DNA of 64,000 nt, taken from the NCBI GenBank assembly GCA_016271365.2, contig CM057454.1, forward strand, positions 698,073,501 to 698,137,500. The letters run 5' to 3'. The notes under the pieces were generated by a model. That model was not told the origin of the DNA. It saw only the letters and a list, made by a program, of their open reading frames with translations, and searched no databases. The stretch is from Neoceratodus forsteri. Its lineage: Eukaryota > Chordata > Ceratodontiformes > Ceratodontidae. Shown here in pieces: positions 33,441 through 44,519 of the stretch. The translations under genes and the position numbers were made by a program. Position 1 is the stretch's first letter. Every line of letters begins with the position of its first letter.

Positions 33441-33689
33441 CCAAGGGGGGTGGCAGGCCAGCAAGGAGGGTACCTAATTACCCAACCCCCCACAGCTAAC
33501 AGTGGAACCAGTGAACCAGAGGACTGTATCTCTCTACAAAGCAGTGTGCAAAAGATGGAGATAAGCACCCAGGAGGTGGATAGGCAGAAAAGGGGAAAAA
33601 TTCAACAGAAGGGCAGACAGCAGGGAGAACCAGGGATAAAGAACAACCAGAGAAGGGGCAGGAGTAGATTAGCTAAACAGTCTAGGGAG

Positions 33690-34959
33690 ATCAAATCATG
33701 GAAAGCCATGCATGCTAATGCCAGGAGCCTTAGGAACAAGATGGAGGATCTGGAGGCTGTCATGGTGCAGTCAGACCTGGACATTGTGGCCATCACAGAA
33801 ACCTGGTATAATAACCACGACTGGGGAGATGGCCATAACTGGCTACAACATATAAAGAAGAGACAGGACAAGTAGAAAGGGAGGAGGAGTGGAACTTTAT
33901 GTGAAAAATGACATAAGGGCCACAGAGATACAGGAGGAACAAAATGGGGGAGCGATACTGTGGGTTAATCTGGAAAGGAAAATGGGGCGAGCCATCTGCA
34001 CTGGTGTGGTCTATAGACCACCAGCACAGGAGGAAGAAACAGATAGGGAGCTGATGCTAACCATCCAAAGGATGGCAGACAAGTGTGAGGTAGTGCTGGT
34101 TGGAGACCTCAATAATCCAGACGTGGACTGGAGCATCCCAGAAGCAGCATCAGTCAGGAGCAGATTTATCCTGGACTCCCTTCAAGGTGCCTTCCTCAAG
34201 CAACTGGTCATGGAACCAACTCGGCAGAAGGCAATACTGGATCTTATGCACACAAACAGGGACAGTGTGATGGGGGTAACTGTGGGGGAGCATCTGGGGA
34301 ACAGTGACCACCAATCATTGTGGTTTGAAATCACAGAAGGAGCAGAACCAAACCACACAAAAACATGTATCCTTGATTTTAGGGGGACAGACTTAGGGAA
34401 AATGGGGAGATGCTTGAAAGAGGCATTAAGAAGAATGGGGCAGGAATCAGGGGTTGAGAAACAGTGGGCAGTATTTAAAATGGGGATTACAAGAGCAACA
34501 GAATTTTGCTTTAAGCAGGTTAGCAAGGGGAAAAGGAAGAGGAGGCAATTATGGTTTTCCAAGGAGGTAGCGGAGAAAGCGAAAGCCAAAAAGATTGCAT
34601 TTGGACAATACAAAAAGACACAGGCAGAAGGGGAAAGGGAAAAGTACCAGGAGAAGCAAAGGCAGGCAGGGAGGTCAGTAAGGGAAGCCAAAGCTCAGAC
34701 AGAAGAGCACATTGCAAAATCAGTGGGTAGAGGGGACAAAATCTTTTACAGGTATATAAGTGAAAAAAGAAAGGCAAAGGGAGGGATAGTGAGACTGAAG
34801 GAGGAGGATGGAGGCCGCGTGGAGGATGACAACAGTAAAGCTGACATATTGAACAGGTATTTCTGTTCAGTCTTTACTGAGGAAGAGGAGGACAATGGGT
34901 CTGAAGGGTGTACAAGGGGTGGAAATGTTGCAGAAATGGACACAAGTCCCTTTATATGA
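33690..34959 (+). pseudogene. CR1 ORF2, endonuclease and linker
   Basis: The ORF2 start region reads MHANARSLRNKMEDLEAV and DIVAITETWYNN (APE motif with the catalytic Glu). After a frameshift near 33840-33890 comes a 356-codon open frame with YRPPAQ, VVLVGDLNNPDVDW and LGNSDHQSLWFEI (SDH motif). The linker follows (RKRRQLWFSKEVAEKAKAKK, ILNRYFCSVFTEEEE). It ends at a TGA (34957-34959) where related proteins run on into the RT. The endonuclease residues look intact apart from the frame break. Confidence 0.9.
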
Positions 34960-36489
34960 GAAAGGGTCCTGAAGGAACTGGAAGTACTAAGAGTTGATAA
35001 AGCAATGGGGCCAGATGGGGTGCATCCCAGGGTCCTTAAAGAACTAAGAGAGGTAGGTGATGGCTGAACCTCTGGCAATCCTGTTTAGCCAATCACTGGA
35101 AACAGGGGAGGTACCCAAAGACAGCAGATGTAGTCCCCTTATAGAAAAGTGAGAACAAAGAGGAAGCAGGGGAACTACAGATCAGTCAGCCTCACCTCGG
35201 TAGTGGGGAAGATCATGGAAGCACTACTGAAGGAGAGATTGGTGGAACATATGGTTGTCAATGGACTACAGGACCCAAGGCAGCATGGTTTCACCAGGGG
35301 GATGTCATGTCAGACCAACCTCATTGAATTTTTTGACTGGGTGACTAGGGAGGTGATCAGGGAAGGGCAGTGGACATGGCCTATCTGGACTTCAGCAAGA
35401 ACTTTGACACTGTGCCACATAGAAGACTATTACACAAACTGGGTAATATGGGTGTGGGTAGGACAGTAGTGTGGTGGGTAGGTAATTGGCTGGGTGGCAG
35501 GACACAGAGGGTGGTGGTAAATGGCTGTCACTCCACAGAGGGAAGAGTGACCAGTGGGGTACCACAGGGATCAGTGCTGGGACCGATCCTATTCAACATC
35601 TTCATCAGTGACATTGTGCAGGACCTAGAAGGCAGAATTTCCCTGTTTGCTGATGACACAAAGCTCTGTAACAGAGTAGACACACCAGAGGGTATAGACA
35701 GAATGAAAAGGGACCTGCAGAAACCTGAAGAATGGTTAGGGGTTTGCTAGCTGAAATTCAATGCAAAAGAAGTGCAAGATAATGCATATGGGGCGCAAAA
35801 ACCCTGGCACAATATATCAGTTGGGGGGTGAGGATATAGCATGCACCAAGCAGGAAAGGGATCTTGGGATTCTCATCTCTGATGACCTCAAGGTAGGGAA
35901 ACAGTGCAACAAAGCAGCAGGTAAAGCAAATAGGATGCTGGGATGCATAGGCAGGGGCAACACCAGCAGGAAAAGGGAGGTCATAATTCCATTATAAAAG
36001 ACACTAGTGAGGCCCCACCTGGAGTACAGTGTACAGTTCTGGAGACCTTACCTAAGTAAGGACATAGACAGGGTAGAGAAGGTTCAGAGGAGGGCAACAA
36101 AGATGGTACATGGATTGCATCACAAGTCCAATGAGGACAGGTTGAAGACTTGAATACGTACTCCCTGTGGAGAGGAGGGAGAGAGGGTCTATGCTAGAGA
36201 CATACAAGTATCTTACAGGGAGAAATATGGTGCAGGAATACACTATTTTTAAGCAAAAAAGATGTTCCAGGGTTCTAGAGGGCATGGGATGAAGTTGAAG
36301 GGAGGATGGTTCAGAGGAAACATAAGGAAGAATTTCTTCACAGAACGGGTGGTGGACAAGTGGAACACCCTGCCAGAGGAAGTGGTGGGGGCTGAAACAA
36401 TCACGGGATTTAAGAATGCATGGGATAGACATAAAGGAATTCTGGAGGTCAGGGGTAAGGGGCAACAGACTTCTAGGAAAACAAAGTGA
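34960..36489 (+). pseudogene. CR1 ORF2, reverse transcriptase and C-terminal part
   Basis: The RT begins LKELEVLRVDKAMGPDGVHP. After frame breaks near 35050-35150 it continues SVSLTSVVGKIMEALL and FTRGMSCQTNLIEFFDWV. The palm follows in another frame (35370-35750): MDMAYLDFSKNFDTV, SGVPQGSVLGPILFNIF and FADDTKLCNRV, with the catalytic Asp pair intact. The C-terminal part (35761-35997, 36262-36489) includes ERDLGILISDDLKV and ERVVDKWNTLPEEVVGA. Four or five frame interruptions are visible. Confidence 0.9.
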
Positions 36490-36565
36490 ACTTGCAAGCT
36501 CAAATGGGCAGATGGGGTGGGCTGTAGGCCTTATCTGCCAACATTGTCTATATATCTATGTATTG

Positions 36566-37858
36566 TTCTTTGTAACCCTGACACTGAGATAGAACCTTTG
36601 TACATGAGCACTTCTGTTCAAAGATACTCTCTGAAAATCTCAATAAATAAGTAAATAAAATTTTCACAGGTTCAAGAGACATTCACAACTAGGAAGGTAA
36701 GACAGACTCATCCCAAACAAATTAATTCAATAATATAATGTTTGTTAGTACTGTTAGAAGCCACCCGTTATTGACTCTTCTGATGTTATACAGCGCCCGG
36801 CCACTTCCTCAGAGCTGGTGGTGGTCTCAGTGTATAAAGTCTAATTGTATGCAGCAATTTTAATTGTTAATAGGGGATATACCCTCTTGATCTTAGTCCT
36901 CTATTGGGCATACTACCATATCTGTTTTTTTTTTCTCTTGGCAATTATAGGATCAATGAGTAGAGGGCGAGTTAGCGTCAGACTGTATGTTTATTCTGCA
37001 CAAAGTATTACATTGCCAAGCTTTACTCCTGCTGCGTCATGTGCTGACAGTTCCACAGATGTCTTGTCTTAAGTCTTGATTCCAAAAACAGTACTTTATT
37101 TTTATCATCCTCCTCATCCTTCCTTCAAGAATCTCAGCATAGAAAAAAAGCCAACTTCATGAATAATACAAACTATAAAAGAATGTGTTTATTCTTAGAC
37201 AAAATAATCACTAATATCTTCCAGCCATTTCCAAACAAATTCTTGTAAGATATTTTATGATGCTTGAAACTATATTTTGAAAGCTGTATTGTTGAACTGT
37301 TAATCATAAAAACGTAAGTTGTTTTTAATGAAAGTTTGGAGTCTGATCAACCTATATATATATCCTAACAGTATAGTTCTCCTGTATTGTTATGTCTAAA
37401 TAGGTCAATATAATGTGCTGTTAAAAAATGACAGGACTTTAACAATTTATTTAACTGTTTTATGAATTTATATTGACATGAAACATATTATGCTTTTTAT
37501 ACTGCTATATGGTAGCTTTAGTAATATAGTATATTATGAATATATCTACGTATCTGACTCCAAGCTTTTATAAAAAAAAATAGGTCTCCAGCCCTAATGG
37601 TTCCAAAGTTGTCACATGCTCAAGAAAACATATTTTGAAATGTCTAAATCTGGAACTGCTGGGGCTAGAAAACTTTTTTTTAAATGGAAGCTTGGAGACC
37701 AACTGTTAAGAAATGTTGTCATTTTATCGTTATCATATAACAGTGGTAATTATGTTATCGATATAAAACAGGTGGGTTTCTCTGGCTATATTATATATTC
37801 TTTCTCAAAAAACTTAATTAATGCATCAGTTAGGGTTACAGCAAAAAAGGTTTGGAAA
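36566..37858. other. No recognisable gene
   Basis: AT-rich spacer with only short chance frames. Confidence 0.45.
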
Positions 37859-38119
37859 TGTGGTGTTAGGGATTCCAATCCTAACACCCACCTCACCCCA
37901 CTCCATCCTCCATGCACCAACAGACTTTGGGGGTGTGCCTTGGGGTTGTCTGCCCTAATGCCTACCCCATTCCATAAGTAAATAAGCTAAGATGAGTAGA
38001 GTATAGGAGAATGGGGTGAGCATTAGGGCTGACAACACCAAGGTACACTCCCAATACCTGTTTGTACTTGGAGGGTACGGGTGTGGTTGGGTGTTAGGGA
38101 CGGAAACCCTAACATCACA
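37859..38119. mobile_element. Palindromic MITE-like element, about 261 bp
   Basis: The two halves pair over about 115 bp. The outer parts are TGTGGTGTTAGGGATTCC / GGAAACCCTAACATCACA. Inner parts are GTGTGCCTTGGGGTTGTCTG / GACAACACCAAGGTACAC and CCCTAATGCCTACCCCATT / AATGGGGTGAGCATTAGGG. The centre is near 37989. A degenerate relative lies at 27850-28210. It has no coding capacity. Confidence 0.75.
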
Positions 38120-38219
38120 TTTTTACACTTTTGTTGCTGTTACTCTACTGATGCATTAATAAGGTCTTTTTGCAAAGAATATCCTTTATTTGTAAGAAAA
38201 TATAATCGTAGCCTTATTT

Positions 38220-38480
38220 GCTTGTGGGAGCACAGGGCCCGCTGGGCCCTACAGTCCCTTCCATCCATAAGTGTAGAGAGCTTGTAATTGTATCTGGAGT
38301 TCCCTGTGGAAGCACCATCAGTCCATAATGGTATCCATATATGCATGTGGGAGCACAGGGCCCTCTGTGCCCTGCACTCCCATCCGTACATAATTTTTCA
38401 GATACAGTAGTAGTATTCTGACAGTATTTGCCTGTGGGAGAGCAGGGCCCTCTGAGCCCTGTGCTGCAATCCCATAGAGT
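38220..38480. repeat. Three imperfect units of a hairpin-bearing repeat
   Basis: GTGGGAGCACAGGGCCC recurs at about 38225, 38347 and 38433 (the last as GGGAGAGCAGGGCCC), each followed by CTGxGCCCTG, so each unit forms a GGGCCC-centred hairpin. Spacing is about 120 and 88 bp. Confidence 0.65.
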
Positions 38481-38489
38481 ACAGTGTCA

Positions 38490-39280
38490 AAACAAAACCT
38501 CACATTGCGATCTTATCCTAGAGAAAACACAGCAAAATTGGAAATCTGTGTATCTTGACAACAAATTAATTCTGTATACTTTCTTGAAAGCAACAAAAGA
38601 CACACTGGTGGCACACACCAATTATACTCTGGAAATTTCAGAGCAAAAGGGCAAACCATTTCTTAACAGCATAGTCACAAAGAAACAACTCTGTAAACCT
38701 CCCATTACAATGTTATCCTATGGGAACTCAAGCAAAATTAAATTCTGCAGACCTCCAAGCCAAAGCAATATGTTTTCACCAAACCAACAAAAGGCATATC
38801 TGTGGGGTAAGCCCTTTGTACCCTGAAAATGTCAGCCCAAAATCCCAAACTGTTTCTTTGCTATGAAGTGAGAAAGAAATAGCCATATAAAATATCTTTT
38901 TTCACAAACTGTGAAAAAGAATCCTTTTCCTCATTTCCTTTTTCACAATTTGCAGAAAAATAAAATCCTTTTTTGCAAATTGTGACAAAGGATCCTGTTT
39001 CACAAATCCTTTCTCACAATTTGCAGTAAAAGAAAATCCTTTTTTGCAAATTGCAGAAAAGAATCCTGTTTCATGGTAAAATTTTCTTTGATTTATGAAT
39101 CAGGATTTCTGTGGCGACAAAAAAATAAGTTTCTCAGAAAGTAATAAAAAGAATTACCCCAGAATCTGATTCCTAGGGCCCCGATAAGGTAAACACAACT
39201 GTTAGTGTTTACCAAACCCTTGTATTATTTTTGTATTTTGAGTTTGTTTCCCTCACTAATGGAAAACAAGATGATGGCAG
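38490..39280. repeat. Degenerate tandem repeat interrupted by the retrovirus (left part)
   Basis: Units of roughly 200 bp share CAAAAGGCA...CTGTG...GTACCCTGAAAATGTCAG and an ATCCTATGGGAA-like stretch. A further unit lies beyond the retrovirus at about 46170-46340. From 38890 to 39110 several TTTTCACAATTTGCAGAAAA units alternate in orientation. The same TTTGCA-rich motif continues at 46080-46150, right after the 3' LTR, which shows the retrovirus inserted into this repeat. Confidence 0.6.
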
Positions 39281-39989
39281 TGTTACACGAGGTTCCTGCA
39301 CCCTAATTGGTACCCCCAGAGGTACACTGTAGACAGCTAGTGCTTAGGCACATGTTATACTAACATATAGGGTTAAGGGCATCTACTGTATAAGAGTAGA
39401 TGTTAGGATATGTATGCATATTATTGTAATACACTTTGCTTGCTAACATATATATATATTTCTATGTATTTTCTGTGTATTTCTTACTCATAAGATGTTA
39501 GGACATCTGTGTCCTTGGAATGATTATGATATATAAGTCGGCATTGCCACCTTTTGGTGATTTGTACTACTACACTGAGTTATGCAAGACTCTGTACACT
39601 GTACTGTTTTGTTTTACAAACTGATGACTACTACAAAATTGTATAATGTTATCTTGGACCATGGAGCCACCTCTAATTTAGCCAATAGGGCTAATCTCTG
39701 TAACTAGAAATGTTTCTATCTTACAGTAACCATAGCAATTATCATAGCTATATAATGTGAGACACAAAGTCTTATATCTCGGAGACCCCAAGAGACACGA
39801 AGAAACCTCAAGGTATAGGGAATGCTTAGCATTGGCTTCCGGTTTGTATTGGTAAGAACTGCTTAAGGCAACTGTGATTTATTCTTTGGCAGTAATAAAC
39901 AAGTTTATTACTCTTATGCAACGTGTTTGTGATTCCTTGCATTACCAATATTGCCAAGAACCTGAGAGTGAGGTTTAGACCTCCTGACA
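39281..39989 (+). repeat. 5' LTR
   Basis: 709 bp, TGTTACACGAGG...CTCCTGACA. A TATA-like ATATATAAG lies at about 39530 and AATAAA at 39894-39899, giving a plausible U3-R-U5 order. The sequence just after it (ATTGACGACAGCATGC) should hold the primer-binding site, but I could not match it to a tRNA. Confidence 0.92.
39894..39899 (+). promoter_or_regulatory. LTR polyadenylation signal AATAAA
   Basis: The canonical hexamer lies in the last 100 bp of the 5' LTR. The identical hexamer lies at 45976-45981 in the 3' LTR, where it would end the transcript. Confidence 0.7.
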
Positions 39990-40308
39990 ATTGACGACAG
40001 CATGCAGGCAATATCTGGTGTTTGTAAGCTTTCACTGGTTTTTTAAAACTTTTCCTTTCCCTATGGGGACAGTAGGTGTGCATTTCCATGACACCTCTCC
40101 CGTTTTCAGACCACTTTGTAATCATTTGCAAAGTCTGGCTGCTTTTCTTGGGTGTGGTCAATGCCGACTCGACCCACTCCACTGCAGCTTTGAATTGCAA
40201 GCCTACCAAATATACAGTAGCTCGACTGTGTGTAAAGCATGCCTGCTGTGGATTGATACATAGCACGGTGCCTTTTTCACAGTTTGATTTTTTGTTCCCT
40301 CTCACACA

Positions 40309-41016
40309 ATGGCCACTGCATCAAATATCTGCGCAGAACTGAGACTAGATGTTTCCAACTTCCTTGCCTCCCATGGAGGATGGTCTGGCTTTGCGTGGGA
40401 TGCAGGTCAATCCAAAAACCCTATACTGGGGATCTCAACCCAGAACTGTGAGATTAGACAAACAGCCAATAAGCGCCATGCCAAAGGGCTGTTGGCCACA
40501 ACTCTCTATGCTGCTCTGGAAGCCTCTGAAGTGAGGTTTCGAACCCTTGATCTGCAGATTGCATCTCTTAAGCAAGAGATGGGTCTGCAGGAAATGGAAT
40601 GTGTTAGACTGCAGCAGAATTTGGAGACTGAACTCCAGACTTTGCGCAATGAAAAGGATTCACTTTTACATCATTCAGCACAGGCTGGAGAGCAAGAAAT
40701 TTGTATGTTGAAGCAGGAGTGTGAAAGTTTGAGACAGGATAAGGGATAGGCTTTGAATATGAATGACTTGTTGAGTAGAGTGAATGAACAGTTGAGTGAG
40801 GAGATGGGAGCGCTACAGGATGAGATAAACCAGGTACGTAATGACTTAGAGGTGGCTACTAGGGACAATCGCGAATTGAGCGCTATGTATAGAGTGTTGC
40901 AGAAACAAATGCAAGATGAGGTTGACATGGATGTTGCAAATGTGAATCATGCTGAATGTGAATCCAAGATGGCAAAAGTGCGCCATCAGTGGGAGGTTCT
41001 GGCTGGACATGTTTAG
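40309..41016 (+). pseudogene. Retroviral gag, N-terminal coiled-coil part
   Basis: One frame runs from an ATG at 40309 to a TAG at 41014-41016, with a single in-frame stop at 40747-40749. After about 60 residues it is dominated by Glu/Gln/Leu heptads (VRFRTLDLQIASLKQEMG, LETELQTLRNEKDSLL, LSEEMGALQDEINQVRNDL), which predict a long coiled coil. This is unlike the compact matrix domain of most gammaretroviral gags. Position just after the 5' LTR and before the capsid-like frame is the main evidence that it is gag. Confidence 0.65.
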
Positions 41017-41291
41017 GTGATGGGGAGGCATAGTTCCTTACATACGTCATCTGAAGGGGAGGTCTCAGATTATGACATTTCACAATATAACGCCCAGTCA
41101 CACCCCTACTATGGCCCAGAAACCCCACCCAGCCATCCACAACATGGCGGGTCCCCACTCCACCCACACCATGTCATACATCATCGACGTCATGTCGCAC
41201 ATCATGGGAGATGCCAACATGGCAGCCCCCATGATGGGGGGGAGCAGGCCTAGGCCTGGCCCTGACGGTACCACCAATAGCCATAATTAAT

Positions 41292-42374
41292 GTGGAAGAC
41301 AGGCAGGAGATAGAAACAATGATTGAAAATGCAATAGGTAATGTAACGATTCCTGAGAGAAGTAAACGGGCCATTAAAACCCAAATTAGGCAGCTTCTAC
41401 ATGAGGCTGGCACTCAGGAAGGCATAATTCATACTGCAGCAGAAACTGCAGCCCGGACTGCCTTGGAAGGCACCCGAGGTAACCTACCTCTGCCTGATCG
41501 GCCCAATAATCCCCTACAAATGGCCTACTCTGTTCAGCAGATAGCCGACAGTATCGGTTGGATGAGCCCGTCCGACAACCTCAGCTGCCACTCAGAAAAG
41601 GTGCATGCCAAATGTGAGATGCTTAGTCTCGCTGCAGAATATCAGGTTCAAATACTATGCCAAACTATCAAGCCTGGCCTGTGGGCCAAACTCCCAGATG
41701 CCATCCGCCAGGACGGTAACACCACCTTTGATGAGGTTGCACCTGAACTCATTTCTGCACTCAGCCCAGGTGTAGTAGGAGTCATGCTTGCATACCCTGT
41801 AAAACAGAATGCAAAGGAAAGTCCAGCGACTTACCACAAGAGACTCTGGATGGCCTACCGAGCAGGAAAACACCTTGTCCAAGAAGCTGCAGATGTGGAC
41901 CTTATCAAATGTAAGACCCTGTTCCTTAGGAACATGATTCCTGCAGTGATAGAAAAAGTAGAGCCAACCACTTATCCCTCCATGGAAAGGTTTGCCGACA
42001 TTCTTCAGAAAACCGAGAGAGTTTAACTCTATTTCCATGATCTGGGCTCCGGTTCCAAGAAAGTAGCCGCTGTTCAGCCTACTCAAGAGGCCACGATGCA
42101 CTACATGGTGGAAGGGCAGGCCCAACACAAACAGCCCCTCCCCGCAGACAACCAACACCCCCAGCAGGCCCAACAACAACAAAAACCACAACAGCAACAA
42201 CAACAATGGGGTGGGAAACAGAACTATCATAAGAATAAAAAGCACCAAAAGAATAAGGACAAACAACAACAGCAAAGACCAAGCCCTTCATATAGGGAGA
42301 TAGCCAAAGAAAATCAGAAGTTTAGAGAACTCCGGGGGCAAGTGCGCTCTATAGCGGATGCTGTTCCTGCTTAG
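41292..42374 (+). pseudogene. Retroviral gag, capsid-like region and Gln-rich tail
   Basis: A single frame with one in-frame TAA (42024-42026). The first part is helical (EIETMIENAIGNVTI, IKTQIRQLLHEAGT, LWAKLPDAIRQ, TYHKRLWMAYRAGKHL), as expected for capsid. The tail from 42096 is basic and very Gln/Lys-rich, with no Cys-His zinc knuckle visible, so RNA binding would depend on basic residues. A frameshift separates it from the coiled-coil frame upstream. Absence of the knuckle is known in spumaviruses and some other lineages; assignment to any of these is not secure. Confidence 0.75.
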
Positions 42375-42582
42375 TCCATTGCAGCCATACAACTGGGAAC
42401 CCAGGCCTCAACGGGACATGGTGATACCGGAAGTACAGGCCCGAACCCTGAAGCACCTCCCTATATAGCATCAGTGTAGCATGGTGAAGTTGTTCAAAGG
42501 AGCCAGGCTCAACTTCTCCATGCTTCCTCCCAACACAGATTGACAATTATAGGCCCCAGTCTGGATTGTAAACAATCTGTTA

Positions 42583-42990
42583 TTGGATACAAAAGGAAGG
42601 CCCAGTACTGAGGCTGAGGTCGGGGGCTGCCTACTTACAGTCTTATTGGATACAGGCGAGGCAGTGTCTGTATTACATGATGACCACATGGACACATCTC
42701 CTTGGTCCACCAGATGGAGGACCAGCATGTCAGGAATAGATGGCACAAGGTTACCTGCATACTGCTCTCTACCCCTACCGGTAGAGTTGGGCCGCCTGAA
42801 GGCCTTACACACCTTCTAACTGATGGTATTGCATGATCATCCTAGTATCATTGGAATCGACTTCCTTGCACCACACGGCTGTGTGGTGGCCCTAGCTAAT
42901 ATGCTATTGATACAGATTCAGGGCCAATATCACACTATCTTAATCCCTGACTCATACATTGTGGAAACAATATCTGCCAACAACAGAGAG
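42583..42990 (+). pseudogene. Retroviral aspartic protease
   Basis: The frame shows a protease active site, LLDTGE (DTG codons 42649-42657), where retroviral proteases usually read LLDTGA, so the residue after Gly has changed. About 65 residues on, after a stop at 42817, it continues IIGIDFLAPHGCVV, which fits the GxDxL flap/helix end of the protease. It lies in the same frame as the RT downstream, so pro and pol were probably one open frame, with a frame change after gag. Confidence 0.75.
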
Positions 42991-43005
42991 TAGGAAGTCA
43001 TAGAT

Positions 43006-43878
43006 TTGTTCAAGAATCGCAAGCTTTTTCCAAAGCTCCTACCCATTTTGCAAAGGCATCTGAAAGCATATGCTATCAACAAACATGACTGTGGCAGAAT
43101 TCACACTGTCATCGAAGTGCCAGACCCAGCACATGAGAGGCAAAGGCAATACCCTTTTCCAGCTGAGGCCTTGCCTTCTCTCAGAGAAACAATAAAATCA
43201 CTCCTTAACAAAGGAGTAATCAGAACATGAGTTTCTACTGCCAACTCCCTAGTGTGGCCTGTGAAAAAGCCCACAGGTGCCTGGAGACTTACTATTGATT
43301 ACAGGAAACTGAACCACGTCACCCCCAGTTGCGCTCCAACTGTGGTATCCGCACCTGATGTGCTACGACTTCTGACCCCTGACTTGAAATGGTTCGGTGC
43401 CCTGGATTTTTCCAATGGTTTCTGGTCACTGCCATTGGCCCCTAAGAGTCAATATAAGTCCGCCTTCACCTTCGAAGGTAGACAGTACACGTGGACCTGC
43501 TTACCACAGGGATTCCATAACAGCCCGTCCCTGTTCCATCTGCACATGATGGATGCCCTTGAGGGTTTCTCCACTCCCCAGTGTCTCTTGCAGTATGTGG
43601 ATTACCTGCTGTTGGCGACTGCCACACAGGAACAACACTTGGATCTCTTGGATGAACTATTGACTCTCATCCAGAGAGCACGCCTCAAATGTAACCCAGC
43701 AAAAGCACAACTATGTCAGAAAGAGATGCTCTTTCTGGGTCTAAAAATAACTGACCAAGGCCACAGCCCTACCTGGAAAAAGATACAAGGATTACAAGAC
43801 TTGCCATTGCCCACCAGCGTGGCTACTCTTAGAAGGTTTCTAGGTATGGTGAACTATTCTAGAGATTTTTATTTGTGA
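43006..43878 (+). pseudogene. Retroviral reverse transcriptase
   Basis: The frame runs through one TGA (43228-43230). Blocks visible: LLNKGVIRT, WPVKKPTGAWRLTIDYRKLN, FGALDFSNGFWSLPL (first catalytic Asp), TCLPQGFHNSPSLFH and the active-site box. That box reads YVDY (43594-43605) where YVDD is expected: the last Asp codon has become TAC. ATLRRFLGMVNYSRDF ends the domain. The enzyme would lack a metal-binding residue, and the reading frame is broken near 43870. Confidence 0.9.
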
Positions 43879-43960
43879 TTTTGCTCAGAAGGCTGCTCCT
43901 CTGTATGAGTTACTGAAAAAGGACATTCCTTGGACTTGGGGCCCCCTATGTACACAGGCT

Positions 43961-44515
43961 GTGATGTCATTGAAGCAGGCCTTGGCCTCCATCCCAGCTC
44001 TGGTCAACCCCAATCCAGCACTACCATTCCATTTGGAATGTGCCATCTCTGACATTGCCACGTCAGCAGTGCTGGCCCAGAAGGTCCATGGTACTCTGAG
44101 ACCCATTGCTTATGCATCACAGCTCTTGACCCCAGTAGAACAGAAATACAGCCTTTGTGAAAGAAACCTTCTGGTCACCTACTGGGCTGTCAAGCACTTT
44201 CTGTATATCATTGGGTACTCTCCACTGATTATTAACACCAACCACACCCCAAATACTTTTCTGCTGTCAGACAGGGTGAAGGATGGTTCAGTCTCTAATA
44301 CTAGACTGACACATTGGTCACTTCTTCTCCAGGATAGAGACATACAGGTACACCCAACCAAAATTCCATCTGTGCTGGCACATGGACTCCTTTTCCAAGG
44401 AGAATCCCATGACTGCACACTGCAGCCACCTGATCTTCCAGATCCAGGTCCTTTCCTCCCTGCCATGCCACAAATACTTGAGAGCACCTCTCTGTGTCAT
44501 ATTTTTACAGATGGT
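43961..44515 (+). pseudogene. Retroviral connection domain and start of RNase H
   Basis: Frame: MSLKQALASIPALVNPN, LRPIAYASQLLTPVEQKYS and YWAVKHFLYIIGYSPLII. Then after a Pro-rich stretch comes IFTDGSA, the first RNase H motif with its catalytic Asp, at about 44501. The domain stops there: the following sequence is env-like in another frame, so the rest of RNase H and all of integrase are deleted. Confidence 0.85.
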
Positions 44516-44519
44516 TCAG

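Larger units (their letters stand above)
32850..36565 (+). mobile_element. CR1-type LINE, nearly full coding length
   Basis: It holds most of an esterase-type ORF1 and all major parts of ORF2 (endonuclease, RT, C-terminal). The 3' end (GGCCTTATCTGCCAACATTG, then short TATATATCTATG repeats) matches the reverse complement of the fragment at 57.8 kb. The 5' end is truncated within ORF1. Only a handful of disabling changes are visible, so it is younger than the L2 copies. Confidence 0.9.

Noticed and set aside
34182..34691. A 169-codon minus-strand frame
   Set aside because: It is the antisense shadow of the CR1 endonuclease-linker frame, which carries clear motifs on the plus strand.
38220..38480. 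A CRISPR-like array (three spaced repeats)
   Set aside because: Only three diverged units with unequal spacing in a vertebrate repeat context; spacers and repeats both drift.
41655..42275. A 206-codon minus-strand hydrophobic frame
   Set aside because: It is antisense to gag; its Leu/Val run is the complement of the Gln/Lys-rich gag tail and not a membrane protein.
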